DNA of 64,000 nt from SAR202 cluster bacterium bin127 (GCA_002239045.1 MPNN01000007.1:124001-188000); one strand, 5' to 3'; shown: positions 35,449-44,825, counted from the stretch's first letter. The notes: a model not told the origin generated them from the letters alone. A program made the numbers and translations.

Positions 35449-36663
35449 ATGCAAAACGTAGCCCCCAACGCCGCAATCGAGCGCGCCAAGGATCACTTCG
35501 GCGAACTTCTCGAACGACAGATCGAACGAGTAGCCGCGATGAAGGAGTCGGCCGATTTCGTCGACTATGACGCGCTTGACACCATCAAGATCGGCCTCAT
35601 TGGCGGTGACGGTATCGGTCCTGCAATCACGGACACCGCTCGTGGCGTCCTAGAACGACTCCTTTCCGACGCGGTGGCCAGTGGCAAGATCGAGTTCCGC
35701 GATATCGAAGGTCTAACCATCGAGAATCGCGCCGAACACCTCCAGTCAATCCCCGACGCCGTTCTATCCGAGATCAAAGAGTGCGATGTAACTCTCAAAG
35801 GCCCGACGACCACTCCCGAAAAAGGTGACGGCTGGCCGAACCTCGAATCCGCAAATGTCGGCATGAGGAAGGAACTCGACCTCTTCGCCAACGTCCGACC
35901 CGTCCGCGTCCCATCCGAGGGCATCGACTGGATGTTCTTCCGGGAGAACACCGAAGACCTCTACGCCCTCGGTTCCGACGGCATCGACGTTACCGAAGAT
36001 TTCACCATCGACTTCCGCCTAATCTCGGAACCCGGCTCCGAGCGCATCATCCGCGCTGCCTTCGAACACGCCAAGCAAAATGGCCGCGACCGCGTGACGG
36101 TCGTCACCAAGGCCAACATCGTAAAGCTCAGCGACGGCCGTTTCCTGCAGGTAGCCGAACGCATCGGCAAAGAGTACCCCGGCATCGAATGGGACGGCTG
36201 GTACATCGACATCATGACCGCCAAGCTCCTCGATACGGCACGACGTTCCGATTTCCAAGTCTTCGTCATGCCCAACCTCTACGGCGACATCCTCACCGAC
36301 GAAGCCGCGGAGATTCAAGGCGGGGTCGGAACCGCCGGTGCCGCCAATATCGGCACCAGATACGCCATGTTCGAAGCCATTCACGGCTCCGCCCCCCGCA
36401 TGGTCACTGAGGGCCGCGCCCAATACGCCGACCCATCATCCATGCTCAAAGCCTCAGCCATGCTCCTCCAACACATCGGCTATGCCGACCTCGGACGACG
36501 CCTCGACATGGCCCTCGAAGTCTGCGGACAATACGAGCGCAAAATCGTCACCACTGGCCGCGACACCGGTGCAACCGGCGACGAATACGGAGCTTACGTA
36601 GCCGACACTGTAAACGACCCCAACCTCGAATCCAAGTGGCAGTCCTACGTCGACGCATCGTAA
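35449..36663 (+). CDS. Isocitrate dehydrogenase (isocitrate/isopropylmalate dehydrogenase family)
   Basis: The 404-residue protein has the family's GGDGIGPAI start, GPTTTPEKGDGWPNLESAN, the substrate-binding FRENTEDLYALG, and the metal/nucleotide motif NLYGDILTDEAAEIQGG followed by HGSAPRM. The adjacency of malate dehydrogenase suggests TCA-cycle isocitrate dehydrogenase rather than leuB. An N-terminal ~30-residue helical extension precedes the fold. Cofactor cannot be fixed by eye. Spacing of 25 nt to the MazG-like gene. Confidence 0.85.
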   Translation: MQNVAPNAAIERAKDHFGELLERQIERVAAMKESADFVDYDALDTIKIGLIGGDGIGPAITDTARGVLERLLSDAVASGKIEFRDIEGLTIENRAEHLQSIPDAVLSEIKECDVTLKGPTTTPEKGDGWPNLESANVGMRKELDLFANVRPVRVPSEGIDWMFFRENTEDLYALGSDGIDVTEDFTIDFRLISEPGSERIIRAAFEHAKQNGRDRVTVVTKANIVKLSDGRFLQVAERIGKEYPGIEWDGWYIDIMTAKLLDTARRSDFQVFVMPNLYGDILTDEAAEIQGGVGTAGAANIGTRYAMFEAIHGSAPRMVTEGRAQYADPSSMLKASAMLLQHIGYADLGRRLDMALEVCGQYERKIVTTGRDTGATGDEYGAYVADTVNDPNLESKWQSYVDAS

Positions 36664-36676
36664 CTGACAACCGTCA

Positions 36677-36694
36677 TTCCGGCGTAGGCCGGAA
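36677..36694. repeat. Short GC-rich hairpin repeat
   Basis: TTCCGGC at 36677-36683, GTAG loop, GCCGGAA at 36688-36694 within GTCATTCCGGCGTAGGCCGG, a sequence type common as scattered intergenic palindromes. It begins 13 nt after the isocitrate dehydrogenase stop and is followed at 36727 by the second repeat family. Looser relatives lie near 40262-40294 and 48509-48540. Confidence 0.7.
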
Positions 36695-36726
36695 CCCACC
36701 GACTGCGGCAGGGGAGCGATAAAATC

Positions 36727-36763
36727 CCCTCTCCCGCTCGGCGGGAGAGGGTTAGGGTGAGGG
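36727..36763 (-). repeat. Intergenic GC-rich repeat with 11-bp hairpin (copy 2, inverted)
   Basis: CCCTCTCCCGC at 36727-36737, loop TCG, GCGGGAGAGGG at 36741-36751, then TTAGGGTGAGGG. This is the reverse complement of the element at 6812-6848 with a complementary loop. It separates the isocitrate and malate dehydrogenase genes. Confidence 0.85.
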
Positions 36764-36806
36764 CCCCACAACGACAAACCAACCAGAAACGGAGTAACCA
36801 AACAAC

Positions 36807-37742
36807 ATGCGCTTCAAAGTAACCGTCGTAGGCGCCGGAAACGTCGGCGCAACCACAGCACAACGCATATACGAACGCGGATACGCCGACGTAGTCCTCG
36901 TTGACGTCGTCGAAGACATGCCACAAGGTAAAGCCCTCGACATCCTCGAATCCGGACCCGTCCTCGGTACCGATGCCCAGATTTCCGGCGCCAACGACTA
37001 CGCACCGACCGCCGACTCCGACGTGGTAGTCATAACCGCCGGCATCGCCCGCCGCCCCGGCATGTCCCGAGACGACCTCCTCCTCACCAACATGCGCATC
37101 ATGCAGTCTGTCACCGAGCAGGTCGTCAAATACTCTCCCAACTCGATTCTCGTCGTCGTCTCCAACCCGCTCGACGCCATGGTCCAACTCGCCCAGAAAG
37201 TCAGCGGCTTCCCTAAAGAGCGTGTCGTCGGCATGGCCGGCATCCTCGACACCGCACGCTTCCGCACCTTCCTCGCCCAAGAACTCGAAGTCTCCGTAAC
37301 CAACGTCTCCGCATACGTCCTAGGCGGCCATGGCGACACCATGGTCCCCCTCATCAAAGCCACCACCGTAGGCGGGGTTCCCGTATCCGAACTCATCGAA
37401 GCCAACCGCCTCGAAGAGATCATCCAACGCACCCGCGACGGCGGCGCCGAAATCGTAGCCCTCCTAAAGACCGGCTCCGCCTACTACGCCCCCTCCGCCG
37501 CGGCCGCGCAGATGGTCGAAGCCATCCTCCTAGACCGCAAAGAGATTCTGCCATGTGCGGCGATGCTGGACGGCGAGTATGGGATTTCAGGGTTGTATGT
37601 TGGTGTTCCGGTGAAGTTGGGCGCGGGCGGTGTCGAGGAAATCATTCAGGTTGAGTTGACGGACGCCGAAAGCACAGCATTGAAAGCTTCGGCGGACGCC
37701 GTGCAGGAGTTGGTGGATGTGATGGCGGGGAGTGGGAACTAA
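36807..37742 (+). CDS. mdh: Malate dehydrogenase
   Basis: The 311-residue LDH-like MDH begins [14 protein letters not shown] (NAD fold), contains [14 protein letters not shown] with the mobile-loop arginines, [18 protein letters not shown] and the catalytic [12 protein letters not shown]. It oxidises malate to oxaloacetate. Codon usage changes abruptly near 37540 (residue ~245): before it most third positions are C (ATC, CTC, GCC); after it G and T dominate (TTG, GTT, GCG). The protein remains normal in sequence, so the 3' fifth may be a recombined allele. Confidence 0.93.
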   Translation: MRFKVTVVGAGNVGATTAQRIYERGYADVVLVDVVEDMPQGKALDILESGPVLGTDAQISGANDYAPTADSDVVVITAGIARRPGMSRDDLLLTNMRIMQSVTEQVVKYSPNSILVVVSNPLDAMVQLAQKVSGFPKERVVGMAGILDTARFRTFLAQELEVSVTNVSAYVLGGHGDTMVPLIKATTVGGVPVSELIEANRLEEIIQRTRDGGAEIVALLKTGSAYYAPSAAAAQMVEAILLDRKEILPCAAMLDGEYGISGLYVGVPVKLGAGGVEEIIQVELTDAESTALKASADAVQELVDVMAGSGN

Positions 37743-37952
37743 CGCGGATCGTAGAACTAGCCTCGCGAGATGATTATTCGATTTCGCGCAACCGTGTTAG
37801 GCGATCGCCAAACCAATAAAACGTACTTCGCCAGCCAGTTGGGACGAATCGGGACATAGACGCTAACATCACCTTAAGGGCAAGTTGTTGGGAACCACGG
37901 CTGTCCTGGTTATACCGAACGTTATGAAGTTCAACGACTCAAGAGGTGGTCG

Positions 37953-39209
37953 ATGCTGAAAAACCAAAAACGGCTTGGGGATGATTGGGACTATCGGACC
38001 GCGAACACGAAGGAATATACACACGGTATCCATCCATATCCCGCGATGATGATCCCGCAGGTGGCGCGGAGGTTGATCGGCGAGTATGGCCGGGAGGCGG
38101 GTGTTCTTCTCGACCCGTATTGCGGGACCGGAACGACGCTACTTGAAGGGATGTTGGCGAACCTTGATTCGACGGGTACGGACCTCAACCCTCTGGCGCG
38201 TCTCATCGCCAGGACTAAGACCGCGCCTATCGACATCGGTCGTCTTGACGGCGAGATAGAGAACTTTATCGAATTTGGACTTGATGGGGCCGGATCACGC
38301 AATGGTCATGCCGAACAGCCAGACATTCCGAACGTCGATTATTGGTTCAGCGAAAGCGTACAACGTGAATTGGGATTGATGCGCGGCTACATTGACTTGA
38401 TCGAATCGGTGCGTATAGCGGATTTCTTCAGAGTGGCGTACAGCTTAACGGTGCGGAAGGTGTCTTGGACGAAAAACTCCGAATTCAAACTCGTGCGTAT
38501 GGAGCGCGAGCGCATCGAGGATCACAACCCCGATGTGTTTTCGACGATGGTTGGGGTGCTGAACGACAACAGACGAGCCTTCGCATCCCTTGACCATGCC
38601 CTTGGCGATGAACCCGCAATTCCTGAAGTTCACGGATTCAACACCGTAGTTGGGATTCCGACAGAGATAATCGGTCCTCAATCAGTGGATATCGTCGTGA
38701 CATCGCCGCCGTACGGTGATTCGAAGACGACGGTAGCGTATGGGCAGTTTTCGCGACTTTCGTCCCAATGGCTCGGCTACGTTAACGCCAATCGGGTGGA
38801 CAGTTCGCTTATGGGAGGCGCCAAACTTGCAGGTGACGTCAGGTTCGGATTCGAGGAACTCGACGATGTGATCGGCGAGATTACCGATGCGGATGCTCGG
38901 AGAGCTGGCGAAGTTGCATCGTTCTTCGTTGATTATCGGAAGTCGATTGGCAATGTCGCCAACATCGTGAAGGCAGGTGGTTTCGTTTGTTACGTGGTCG
39001 GGAATCGAACCGTAAAGGGATTGGAAATACCTACCGCGGAATCTACAACTGCGTTCTTTGAGATGAACGGTTTTGAACATGTGGATACGTTCCAGCGCAA
39101 TATTCCGAACAAGCGAATGCCTTCGATGAATTCGCCATCGAATGTTCCGGGCAAATTAGGCAAGACGATGAAGTCGGAGATCATCGTGGTCTGTCGGAAA
39201 TCTGGTTGA
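37953..39209 (+). CDS. DNA methyltransferase, probably N4-cytosine, of the MvaI/BcnI-type system
   Basis: The 418-residue protein has the AdoMet motif I LLDPYCGTGTTLLEG (about 51-65) and catalytic motif IV VTSPPYGDSKTTVAYG (about 250-265), a TSPPY typical of N4-cytosine methyltransferases. Order I before IV with HPYPAMMIPQVAR upstream is a beta-class-like permutation. TTGA overlap with the restriction endonuclease gene downstream. A purine-rich GAGGTGG precedes the ATG. Confidence 0.88.
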   Translation: MLKNQKRLGDDWDYRTANTKEYTHGIHPYPAMMIPQVARRLIGEYGREAGVLLDPYCGTGTTLLEGMLANLDSTGTDLNPLARLIARTKTAPIDIGRLDGEIENFIEFGLDGAGSRNGHAEQPDIPNVDYWFSESVQRELGLMRGYIDLIESVRIADFFRVAYSLTVRKVSWTKNSEFKLVRMERERIEDHNPDVFSTMVGVLNDNRRAFASLDHALGDEPAIPEVHGFNTVVGIPTEIIGPQSVDIVVTSPPYGDSKTTVAYGQFSRLSSQWLGYVNANRVDSSLMGGAKLAGDVRFGFEELDDVIGEITDADARRAGEVASFFVDYRKSIGNVANIVKAGGFVCYVVGNRTVKGLEIPTAESTTAFFEMNGFEHVDTFQRNIPNKRMPSMNSPSNVPGKLGKTMKSEIIVVCRKSG

Positions 39210-39916
39210 TCATGCGACTCTCCGAACTGCGCGAACGCTTGCAGCAACTCAACGCTGAGGGATTTGTTCCCTCAGAGAGATCCGGACCGACTGGAATCGG
39301 ACATACTCTTGAAACGCGATTGGGGTTGGCCGAGAACAACCTGCCGATCCCGGATATCGGAGGTCGTGTAGAGGTTAAGGCAACAAGATCGAACACCAAC
39401 AACCTGATCACTCTTTTCACATTCAACCGTGCGGTTTGGAAGTTCAAAAACAAAGAACTCGTCGAAAGATGGGGGTATATTGACGAGTCGAGAGATCGCC
39501 CGGCGCTTTACACGACTGTATCGGCTACTGAATCGAACGCTTTCGGGTTGCAGCTATCGGTGTCGGAAGACGCTACCCAACTTTTCATGACGCACACGCC
39601 GAGCGACACGTTGCTAGCGACTTGGGACATGTATTACGTCGTAGGGAAATTCGTTACCAAATTCGAAAGAATGTTGTTTGTGCATGCTGATTCGAAGAGA
39701 GTAGAGGGTAAGGAGTATTTCCACTACAACGAGGCGGAGATTTTGTCGGAGCCAAGTTCACTGACTTTCAGGGATGGATTCGCCAACGGCATTGTGACAA
39801 TCGACATTCGGATGTATTTAAGGCCGAGCGGAGCGGCAAGGAACCACGGTACGGGTTTCCGTATCCTCGAACAGAATTTGCCGAAATTGTTTGGGACGAT
39901 TGATCGCATCGTCTGA
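39206..39916 (+). CDS. MvaI/BcnI family restriction endonuclease
   Basis: The 236-residue protein shares the fold signature of MvaI: GPTGIGHTLETRLGL, LPIPDIGGRVEVKATRSN with catalytic D50, E56 and K58, NLITLFTFN, and the C-terminal DIRM...RNHGTGFRI with the conserved HGT. MvaI-type enzymes are monomers that cut CCWGG or CCSGG; which site applies here cannot be read. TTG start in the TTGA overlap; ATG 39212 is an alternative. Confidence 0.85.
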   Translation: MIMRLSELRERLQQLNAEGFVPSERSGPTGIGHTLETRLGLAENNLPIPDIGGRVEVKATRSNTNNLITLFTFNRAVWKFKNKELVERWGYIDESRDRPALYTTVSATESNAFGLQLSVSEDATQLFMTHTPSDTLLATWDMYYVVGKFVTKFERMLFVHADSKRVEGKEYFHYNEAEILSEPSSLTFRDGFANGIVTIDIRMYLRPSGAARNHGTGFRILEQNLPKLFGTIDRIV

Positions 39917-40019
39917 CGGGACGAACGCCAATCGCGCACACAATCCCCCAAACCGATCAAACGCAACACTTCGAAAATCGAAAGTTTAGGATGGTGTAGC
40001 CCGTGCGGTTGTGAAACTC

Positions 40020-40165
40020 TCACACCAACCCAATACCCCGCCGCCGCTCCCTTAGCCCCTTCAACTGATTAACCATCTCCACCGCCGACTCCGCATACCC
40101 CTTCGAGTGCTCAATCCTCTCAACCGCCTGCTCTACCGTATCCGTAGTCAAAACGCCAAATATCA
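40020..40165 (-). pseudogene. Displaced 3' fragment of ribH
   Basis: Bases 40024-40165 match 44830-44971, the 3' end of the intact ribH, over 142 bp with about 8 mismatches (roughly 94%) and no gaps, in the same orientation. On the minus strand it still ends GGG TTG GTG then TGA. The similarity stops at 40165, mid-gene. With the intact ribH it forms direct repeats around the LRR lipoprotein gene. Confidence 0.9.
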
Positions 40166-40418
40166 GACGTGATCAGTGGGTTGTTGCGGATCGTCAAGTA
40201 GAGTGGCAATTATTCACTTGACACTCCCGGCGTGAGTCGTTTTCGCCTCTTGTGCCACTGTCATTCTCGCCTGCGCGGGTAATGGCGGAGAATGTTGGTA
40301 CGGATCTCCGTCAAGAGTGTGTTAAAGGCACGCATTGCTATCCTAGACGGCCGCTTCCGCGGCCGGATTCGACGCACCCCGAGATCTGATACCGGTTATG
40401 CCCAAGAATCTACGCTGA

Positions 40419-40434
40419 TGTCATGTATATGACA
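40419..40434. promoter_or_regulatory. Inverted repeat upstream of the LRR lipoprotein gene
   Basis: TGTCAT GTAT ATGACA is a 6-bp inverted repeat with a 4-bp centre, about 90 bp before the GTG start and inside an AT-rich tract. The size and symmetry suit a dimeric regulator. The downstream GTATAG/TTTAAC region near 40478-40488 may be the -10 part. No regulator gene is adjacent. Confidence 0.4.
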
Positions 40435-40522
40435 CGTAAAATATACAAATATCACGCCATCATCACACAAAACTCCTGTATAGTTTAACTTCAATATCCG
40501 AATTCGACGTGGAGCCGCGAAA

Positions 40523-43500
40523 GTGTCAAAATCCATTGCAATCAGTGTACTGGTATGTGCTGTAGTACTCTCCATACTGCTGCTCGCCTGCTCTGAAGAT
40601 CCCAGTCCCACGCCGACACCAACTCCGCTTCCAACCGCTACTATTGTTCCCACAGCATCGCCCACACCGATCCCACCTACATCTACGCCCATTCCGCCGA
40701 CCGCCACACCGGTCCCATCTTCACCCACGCCGACCGCCACGCCACAGGCTACGGCCGCCGATCTCGAAATCGACGGCGAAACCGTTTGGCAGGAACTGTT
40801 CGACTTACTCACCGTCCCGGAGCAGTCTTGCGTTCGCGACAATTTGGACGCTGAAACGCTGGAGTCGATGCTGAACGAGCCCATCTTGGCGGAGACCGAA
40901 TACCTGGAGCCTAGGCACGTTTCGCTCTTCTCCTGTCTCTCCCAGCAGACCGCGGAAGCGACATTCGCCTCCATAATGATCGCCGGCATGCAAGAGAGCG
41001 ATGAATTGGAGTTTAGCGACGCCGAATTATCTTGCGTCCGCGGCATAGCCGCCGACGCTGATGTGCCAGCCCTAGTTGCCGCCATGATGGACGAACCTGA
41101 AGACCCATCGGTCGCCGCCAAGATGTTCATCGACATCCTCACCTGTGCGCCTGACCTGTTCATCTCTGCATTCTTCGCCGAGGGCGACGTGCAGCTCGAA
41201 GATCTCAGTGAGGACGCAAAGTCATGCATGAGAGACAAGGTAACTAGCTTCGACTTGCCGGACGAGATTGGTGGCGACCTTGAGGCCGTGGGCGCCCTGC
41301 TCGGCTTCGAATGGTTTTCTTGCATTCCCAGCTTGTTCATATCCAGCGTGACTGGCGAAGTCGTTGAATTGAGCGCCGACGAAGCCTCCTGCCTGCGAGA
41401 ATTGTTGGCTGATATCGATGTGTCCGCCATGATGGCCGCTGGCGACGACCTTGCAACGTCTGCAGAGTTAGGCATTGCCATGGTGAGTTGCGTCCCCGAG
41501 CTGTTCCTCGCCGCCTTCCTCGAGGGAACCGGGATAAGTGTGGAAGATTTGAGCGAGGACGAAAAGTCCTGTCTACAAGAGCGGATCGAAGGTCTGGACT
41601 TGAGCGTCTTGGCTACCGCCGATGACAGCGACCCTGCCGTTTTTATGGAAGCATTGGGCCTGCTTAGCTGCGTTCCCGACCTCTTCAAGGCCACCGAAGA
41701 GCCCACACCGACGGAAGTCCCCACACCGGCGTCGACGTCAGTTGCTACTCCTGCGCCGACGCCGATTCCTACTCCTTCGCCGCGCCCGGCGGAGGCTGGA
41801 GTCGCCGCCTACGTGCAGCAATGCGAGGAAATGACGGTGCCATTGAGCGCCTTCGAGTTCGATCTGGATGCTGGAGAAGACATCACTTGGGGCGAGATGG
41901 CAGAGATGTCTGACACCATCGTCGTCGCATACCGTCAGCTGATCCCGCCTTCCGAGCTTCAGGCGTATCACGACGCTAATCTGCGTGCCGTAGAAGCCCT
42001 TCGCGATCATGCCAATTCCCGTCCCAGCAGTGATTCGTTCGGCGAAGAGTTCGTGATCATCTTGTTAGATATCTTAGGCGAGGCGTTTGAGATCGGTGTC
42101 GATACGACCAAGACCGAGGAGGAGCAGGAACGTCTGATCGAAGAGATCACGACGCAGAAGCTCGGGGCACTCTTCGGCCCCGATTACTTCGACGCGTTGT
42201 CAGCCGCCGCGGAGGCCCGAGAAACGCTCTCCGACGAGACCCTGGCGATCCTCGACGCATCCGACTGCCAACTTGGGGATCCAACCTCCTTGGAAGATGG
42301 AGGGCAGGAAGGGACCGGTATGGGGCCTGCATTCCAGACGCCGAGCCAAGAAGATTATCCCGCCGAGCGGGCAGCGTTGACCGCTCTCTACAACGCCACC
42401 GATGGCTGGAGTTGGAAAGACAACACGAATTGGCTGAGCGACTTGCCGCTCGCCGAATGGTACGGCGTACAAACCGATGCCAATGGCAGCGTCACGGCGC
42501 TCGACCTAAGCATCAACGATCTGAGCGGCGAGATACCCCCTGAGCTCGGCGGACTCTCAAACCTTGTAGAACTGTGGCTGTATCACAACAATCTGAGCGG
42601 CGAGATACCCCCTGAGCTCGGCGGACTCGCCAGTCTCGAAATTCTTTTTATGAGCGGCAACGAGCTGACCGGCGAGATCCCCGAAGAGCTTGCCAACCTC
42701 ACTAACCTTGTAGGACTAGTGCTGGATAACAATCAACTAACCGGGGAAATCCCGTGGTGGCTTGGAACGTTCACCAATCTCCAAACACTGAATCTCGATG
42801 CCAACGAGTTTTTCGGAAGCATCCCGACCGAGCTTGCCAATCTCGAGAATCTCGAGAATCTGAGACTGAGGGAGAATTGGTTGAGCGGGGAGATTCCACC
42901 TGAGTTCGGCATCTTGGCCAACCTCTCAGTTCTGGACCTCGGTAGCAACTACTTGACCGGATCGGTTCCCGCTGAGTTCGGCGGACTTTCCAACCTTGGG
43001 GTCCTCAACCTCAGCGGAAACGAGTTGAGCGGGTGCGTGCCAGGAATTCTTCGAGACCAGTTGGACATGAAGTATTCCGATCTCGGCGGTCTGCCGTTCT
43101 GCGATGTTGAAGGTGCCGCATCATTCCGGATCGGAGTCATGGAGGCGGTTACGGGTCTGATAGAGATCCATGGCACGTCAAGAGTCCACGCAAAGCAGAT
43201 GGCGGTGGACGAGATCAACGAAGCCGGCGGTGTCAACGGTCGAACGCTTGAGCTCATCGTTGCCGACTCGAAGTGCGACGCGCAAGAAGCGATCAATGCA
43301 TACAACCAGCTGACCGATGTGGACGGCGTGAAGATCATCCTTGGCCCCACTTGCAGCGGAGCTATGCTCGGAGTAGCTCCTCTGGCAGAGGAGGACGGTG
43401 TCGTTCTCCTCTCAGCATCGGCGACCAATCCAGACATTGCCACAGCAGGCGACTACATCTTCCGGACCGCGCTGAGCGACAGCCAGCTCGGGATCGACAC

Positions 43501-44755
43501 CGGCAATCTGCTCTGGGCCGACGGCATCCGCAAACTCGCCACCATCACAGCTTCCACCGACTACGCCGAGGGCGTGAGACGCACTACCGTCGCACAGTTC
43601 GAGAAACTCGGGGGCGAAATGGTCGCCGGGGAGCTCTACGCATCGGATCAGACCGACTTCACCAGCGAGCTAACCAAGCTCATCAGCGCAAACCCGGGTG
43701 CGATTCACATCGCCGCTCAGTCAGAAGTTGCGGGCGGCACAATTGTCAAACAGATCAGGGAGCTCGGCTTCGACGGACCTCTATACTCCGAAGTCGTGAC
43801 GATCGGCCCCATGGCGCTCGAGATCGCCGGCGAAGCCGCCACTGGCCTCAAAGCTGTCGCCACAGAACTTGACCCCGCGAACCCCGTGGCACAAGAGTTT
43901 GTCGCCAACTTCCAGAACCGCTACGGCTACTTGTTGCTCCCTTGGTACATCGGCTCCGCATACGACGACATCTACATCGCCGCCGAGTGCCTCAGACTGA
44001 CGAACGACGACCAAGACGCCGACGGCTTCCGTGACTGTCTCTACAACATTACCGGGAGCGGGGTCATCGGAGAGGAGTTCATCTTCGACAGCCAGGGCGA
44101 GGTCGTCGGTCTCGCCAACGCCGTCCTGCAGGTTCTGACCACGAACCAAAGAACCACCGACAACCAGGGTTACAAGATTCTTGGTCCCGCACCGACGGCC
44201 GCGGAGGCAACGCCCGCGCCGATTGAAGTGCCAATAGTGGGCAGCCCCTTTGGGAATATGGTTGTTTTCGAAGACCCGTGGGGTTATATGCAAATGGAGG
44301 TACCGGCTGACTGGGAAGTTCAGCCGCGTTCCGATGATACCTTCACATTCATCGATCTCCAAGGGGGAGTATCTATTTCCAAGTTTGACTCGAGCGGGGT
44401 CCCATTGGAGCTGTTCGCCAGTATCTTTGAGTCTGATCTAGTCGAAGAACACGGTAGAGAGAACGTCACAGCCAAGGTTGGATTGACGCCGCAGGGGAAT
44501 TCGGTGGCTTGGTTTGACGTGACACTCGACGGTGGACTGGCTCAGAAACTGATGTATGCTCCTGTGAGCGAGTCGGTAGCCTTCTTAATCGTCTACGTCT
44601 TCGTTGAGGGCCAATTCGACGAAGGCAAGGATATGGCCTCCTACAGTTTCGATACGTTCCGCGTGAACGACACGACGCTTGGCGCAGCTCTTATTCCAAT
44701 GCCCACGGTGAACAGCAACGCCGTCGAGCGGAGGATGCCGAGCCACGCAATCTGA
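40523..44755 (+). CDS. Mosaic lipoprotein: Cys-repeat domain, plant-type LRRs, LivK-type binding domain, PsbP-like domain
   Basis: The 1410-residue protein has a signal with LLLAC (Cys23), a Thr/Pro linker (25-75), then five ~60-residue repeats at 85-390, each with two cysteines (103/138, 171/208, 235/267, 290/323, 350/383; motif LSxDExSC ... SCxPxLF). A second Pro linker follows, a helical region (430-600), an LRR N-cap (NATDGWSW) and about eight 24-residue LRRs of the form L-x-G-x-I-P-x-E-L (615-870). A type I periplasmic binding domain of the branched-chain amino acid type spans about 875-1240 (VDEINEAGGVNGR, ILGPTCSGAM), and a PsbP-like domain ends it (1260-1390). GGAG at 40511 supports the GTG start. 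It is probably a surface-exposed ligand or adhesion protein. Confidence 0.85.
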   Translation: MSKSIAISVLVCAVVLSILLLACSEDPSPTPTPTPLPTATIVPTASPTPIPPTSTPIPPTATPVPSSPTPTATPQATAADLEIDGETVWQELFDLLTVPEQSCVRDNLDAETLESMLNEPILAETEYLEPRHVSLFSCLSQQTAEATFASIMIAGMQESDELEFSDAELSCVRGIAADADVPALVAAMMDEPEDPSVAAKMFIDILTCAPDLFISAFFAEGDVQLEDLSEDAKSCMRDKVTSFDLPDEIGGDLEAVGALLGFEWFSCIPSLFISSVTGEVVELSADEASCLRELLADIDVSAMMAAGDDLATSAELGIAMVSCVPELFLAAFLEGTGISVEDLSEDEKSCLQERIEGLDLSVLATADDSDPAVFMEALGLLSCVPDLFKATEEPTPTEVPTPASTSVATPAPTPIPTPSPRPAEAGVAAYVQQCEEMTVPLSAFEFDLDAGEDITWGEMAEMSDTIVVAYRQLIPPSELQAYHDANLRAVEALRDHANSRPSSDSFGEEFVIILLDILGEAFEIGVDTTKTEEEQERLIEEITTQKLGALFGPDYFDALSAAAEARETLSDETLAILDASDCQLGDPTSLEDGGQEGTGMGPAFQTPSQEDYPAERAALTALYNATDGWSWKDNTNWLSDLPLAEWYGVQTDANGSVTALDLSINDLSGEIPPELGGLSNLVELWLYHNNLSGEIPPELGGLASLEILFMSGNELTGEIPEELANLTNLVGLVLDNNQLTGEIPWWLGTFTNLQTLNLDANEFFGSIPTELANLENLENLRLRENWLSGEIPPEFGILANLSVLDLGSNYLTGSVPAEFGGLSNLGVLNLSGNELSGCVPGILRDQLDMKYSDLGGLPFCDVEGAASFRIGVMEAVTGLIEIHGTSRVHAKQMAVDEINEAGGVNGRTLELIVADSKCDAQEAINAYNQLTDVDGVKIILGPTCSGAMLGVAPLAEEDGVVLLSASATNPDIATAGDYIFRTALSDSQLGIDTGNLLWADGIRKLATITASTDYAEGVRRTTVAQFEKLGGEMVAGELYASDQTDFTSELTKLISANPGAIHIAAQSEVAGGTIVKQIRELGFDGPLYSEVVTIGPMALEIAGEAATGLKAVATELDPANPVAQEFVANFQNRYGYLLLPWYIGSAYDDIYIAAECLRLTNDDQDADGFRDCLYNITGSGVIGEEFIFDSQGEVVGLANAVLQVLTTNQRTTDNQGYKILGPAPTAAEATPAPIEVPIVGSPFGNMVVFEDPWGYMQMEVPADWEVQPRSDDTFTFIDLQGGVSISKFDSSGVPLELFASIFESDLVEEHGRENVTAKVGLTPQGNSVAWFDVTLDGGLAQKLMYAPVSESVAFLIVYVFVEGQFDEGKDMASYSFDTFRVNDTTLGAALIPMPTVNSNAVERRMPSHAI
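42519..42628 (+). repeat. Perfect 38-bp direct repeat inside the LRR region
   Basis: Bases 42519-42556 and 42591-42628 are identical (38 bp), offset by 72 bp, exactly one 24-residue LRR unit. The other LRR units have diverged at the DNA level, so this pair is a recent unit duplication or a gene-conversion product. Confidence 0.9.
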
Positions 44756-44825
44756 AACCAACACCAACACACCCAACGTCCACCTCCCATCACCCTTGCG
44801 GATGGGATAATCCGGATTCAGAGCC

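Larger units (their letters stand above)
39917..40522. other. 606-bp gap between restriction gene and LRR lipoprotein gene
   Basis: No intact gene lies here. It contains a displaced ribH 3' fragment (40020-40165), a palindromic GC-rich segment at about 40262-40294 (CATTCTCGCC ... GGCGGAGAATG), and an AT-rich stretch at 40410-40500 that should hold the promoter of the LRR lipoprotein gene, including a 16-bp inverted repeat at 40419-40434. Confidence 0.6.

Noticed and set aside
40396-41724. 442-codon open frame on the minus strand across the LRR gene's N-terminal half
   Set aside because: Antisense to a protein with clear signal peptide, linker and repeats; low-complexity Ser/Gly/Val translation; no plausible start signal. 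A shadow of codon structure.
44789-44820. Intrinsic terminator after the LRR lipoprotein gene
   Set aside because: CCCATC and GATGGG can pair, but no T-tract follows, so a terminator cannot be claimed.
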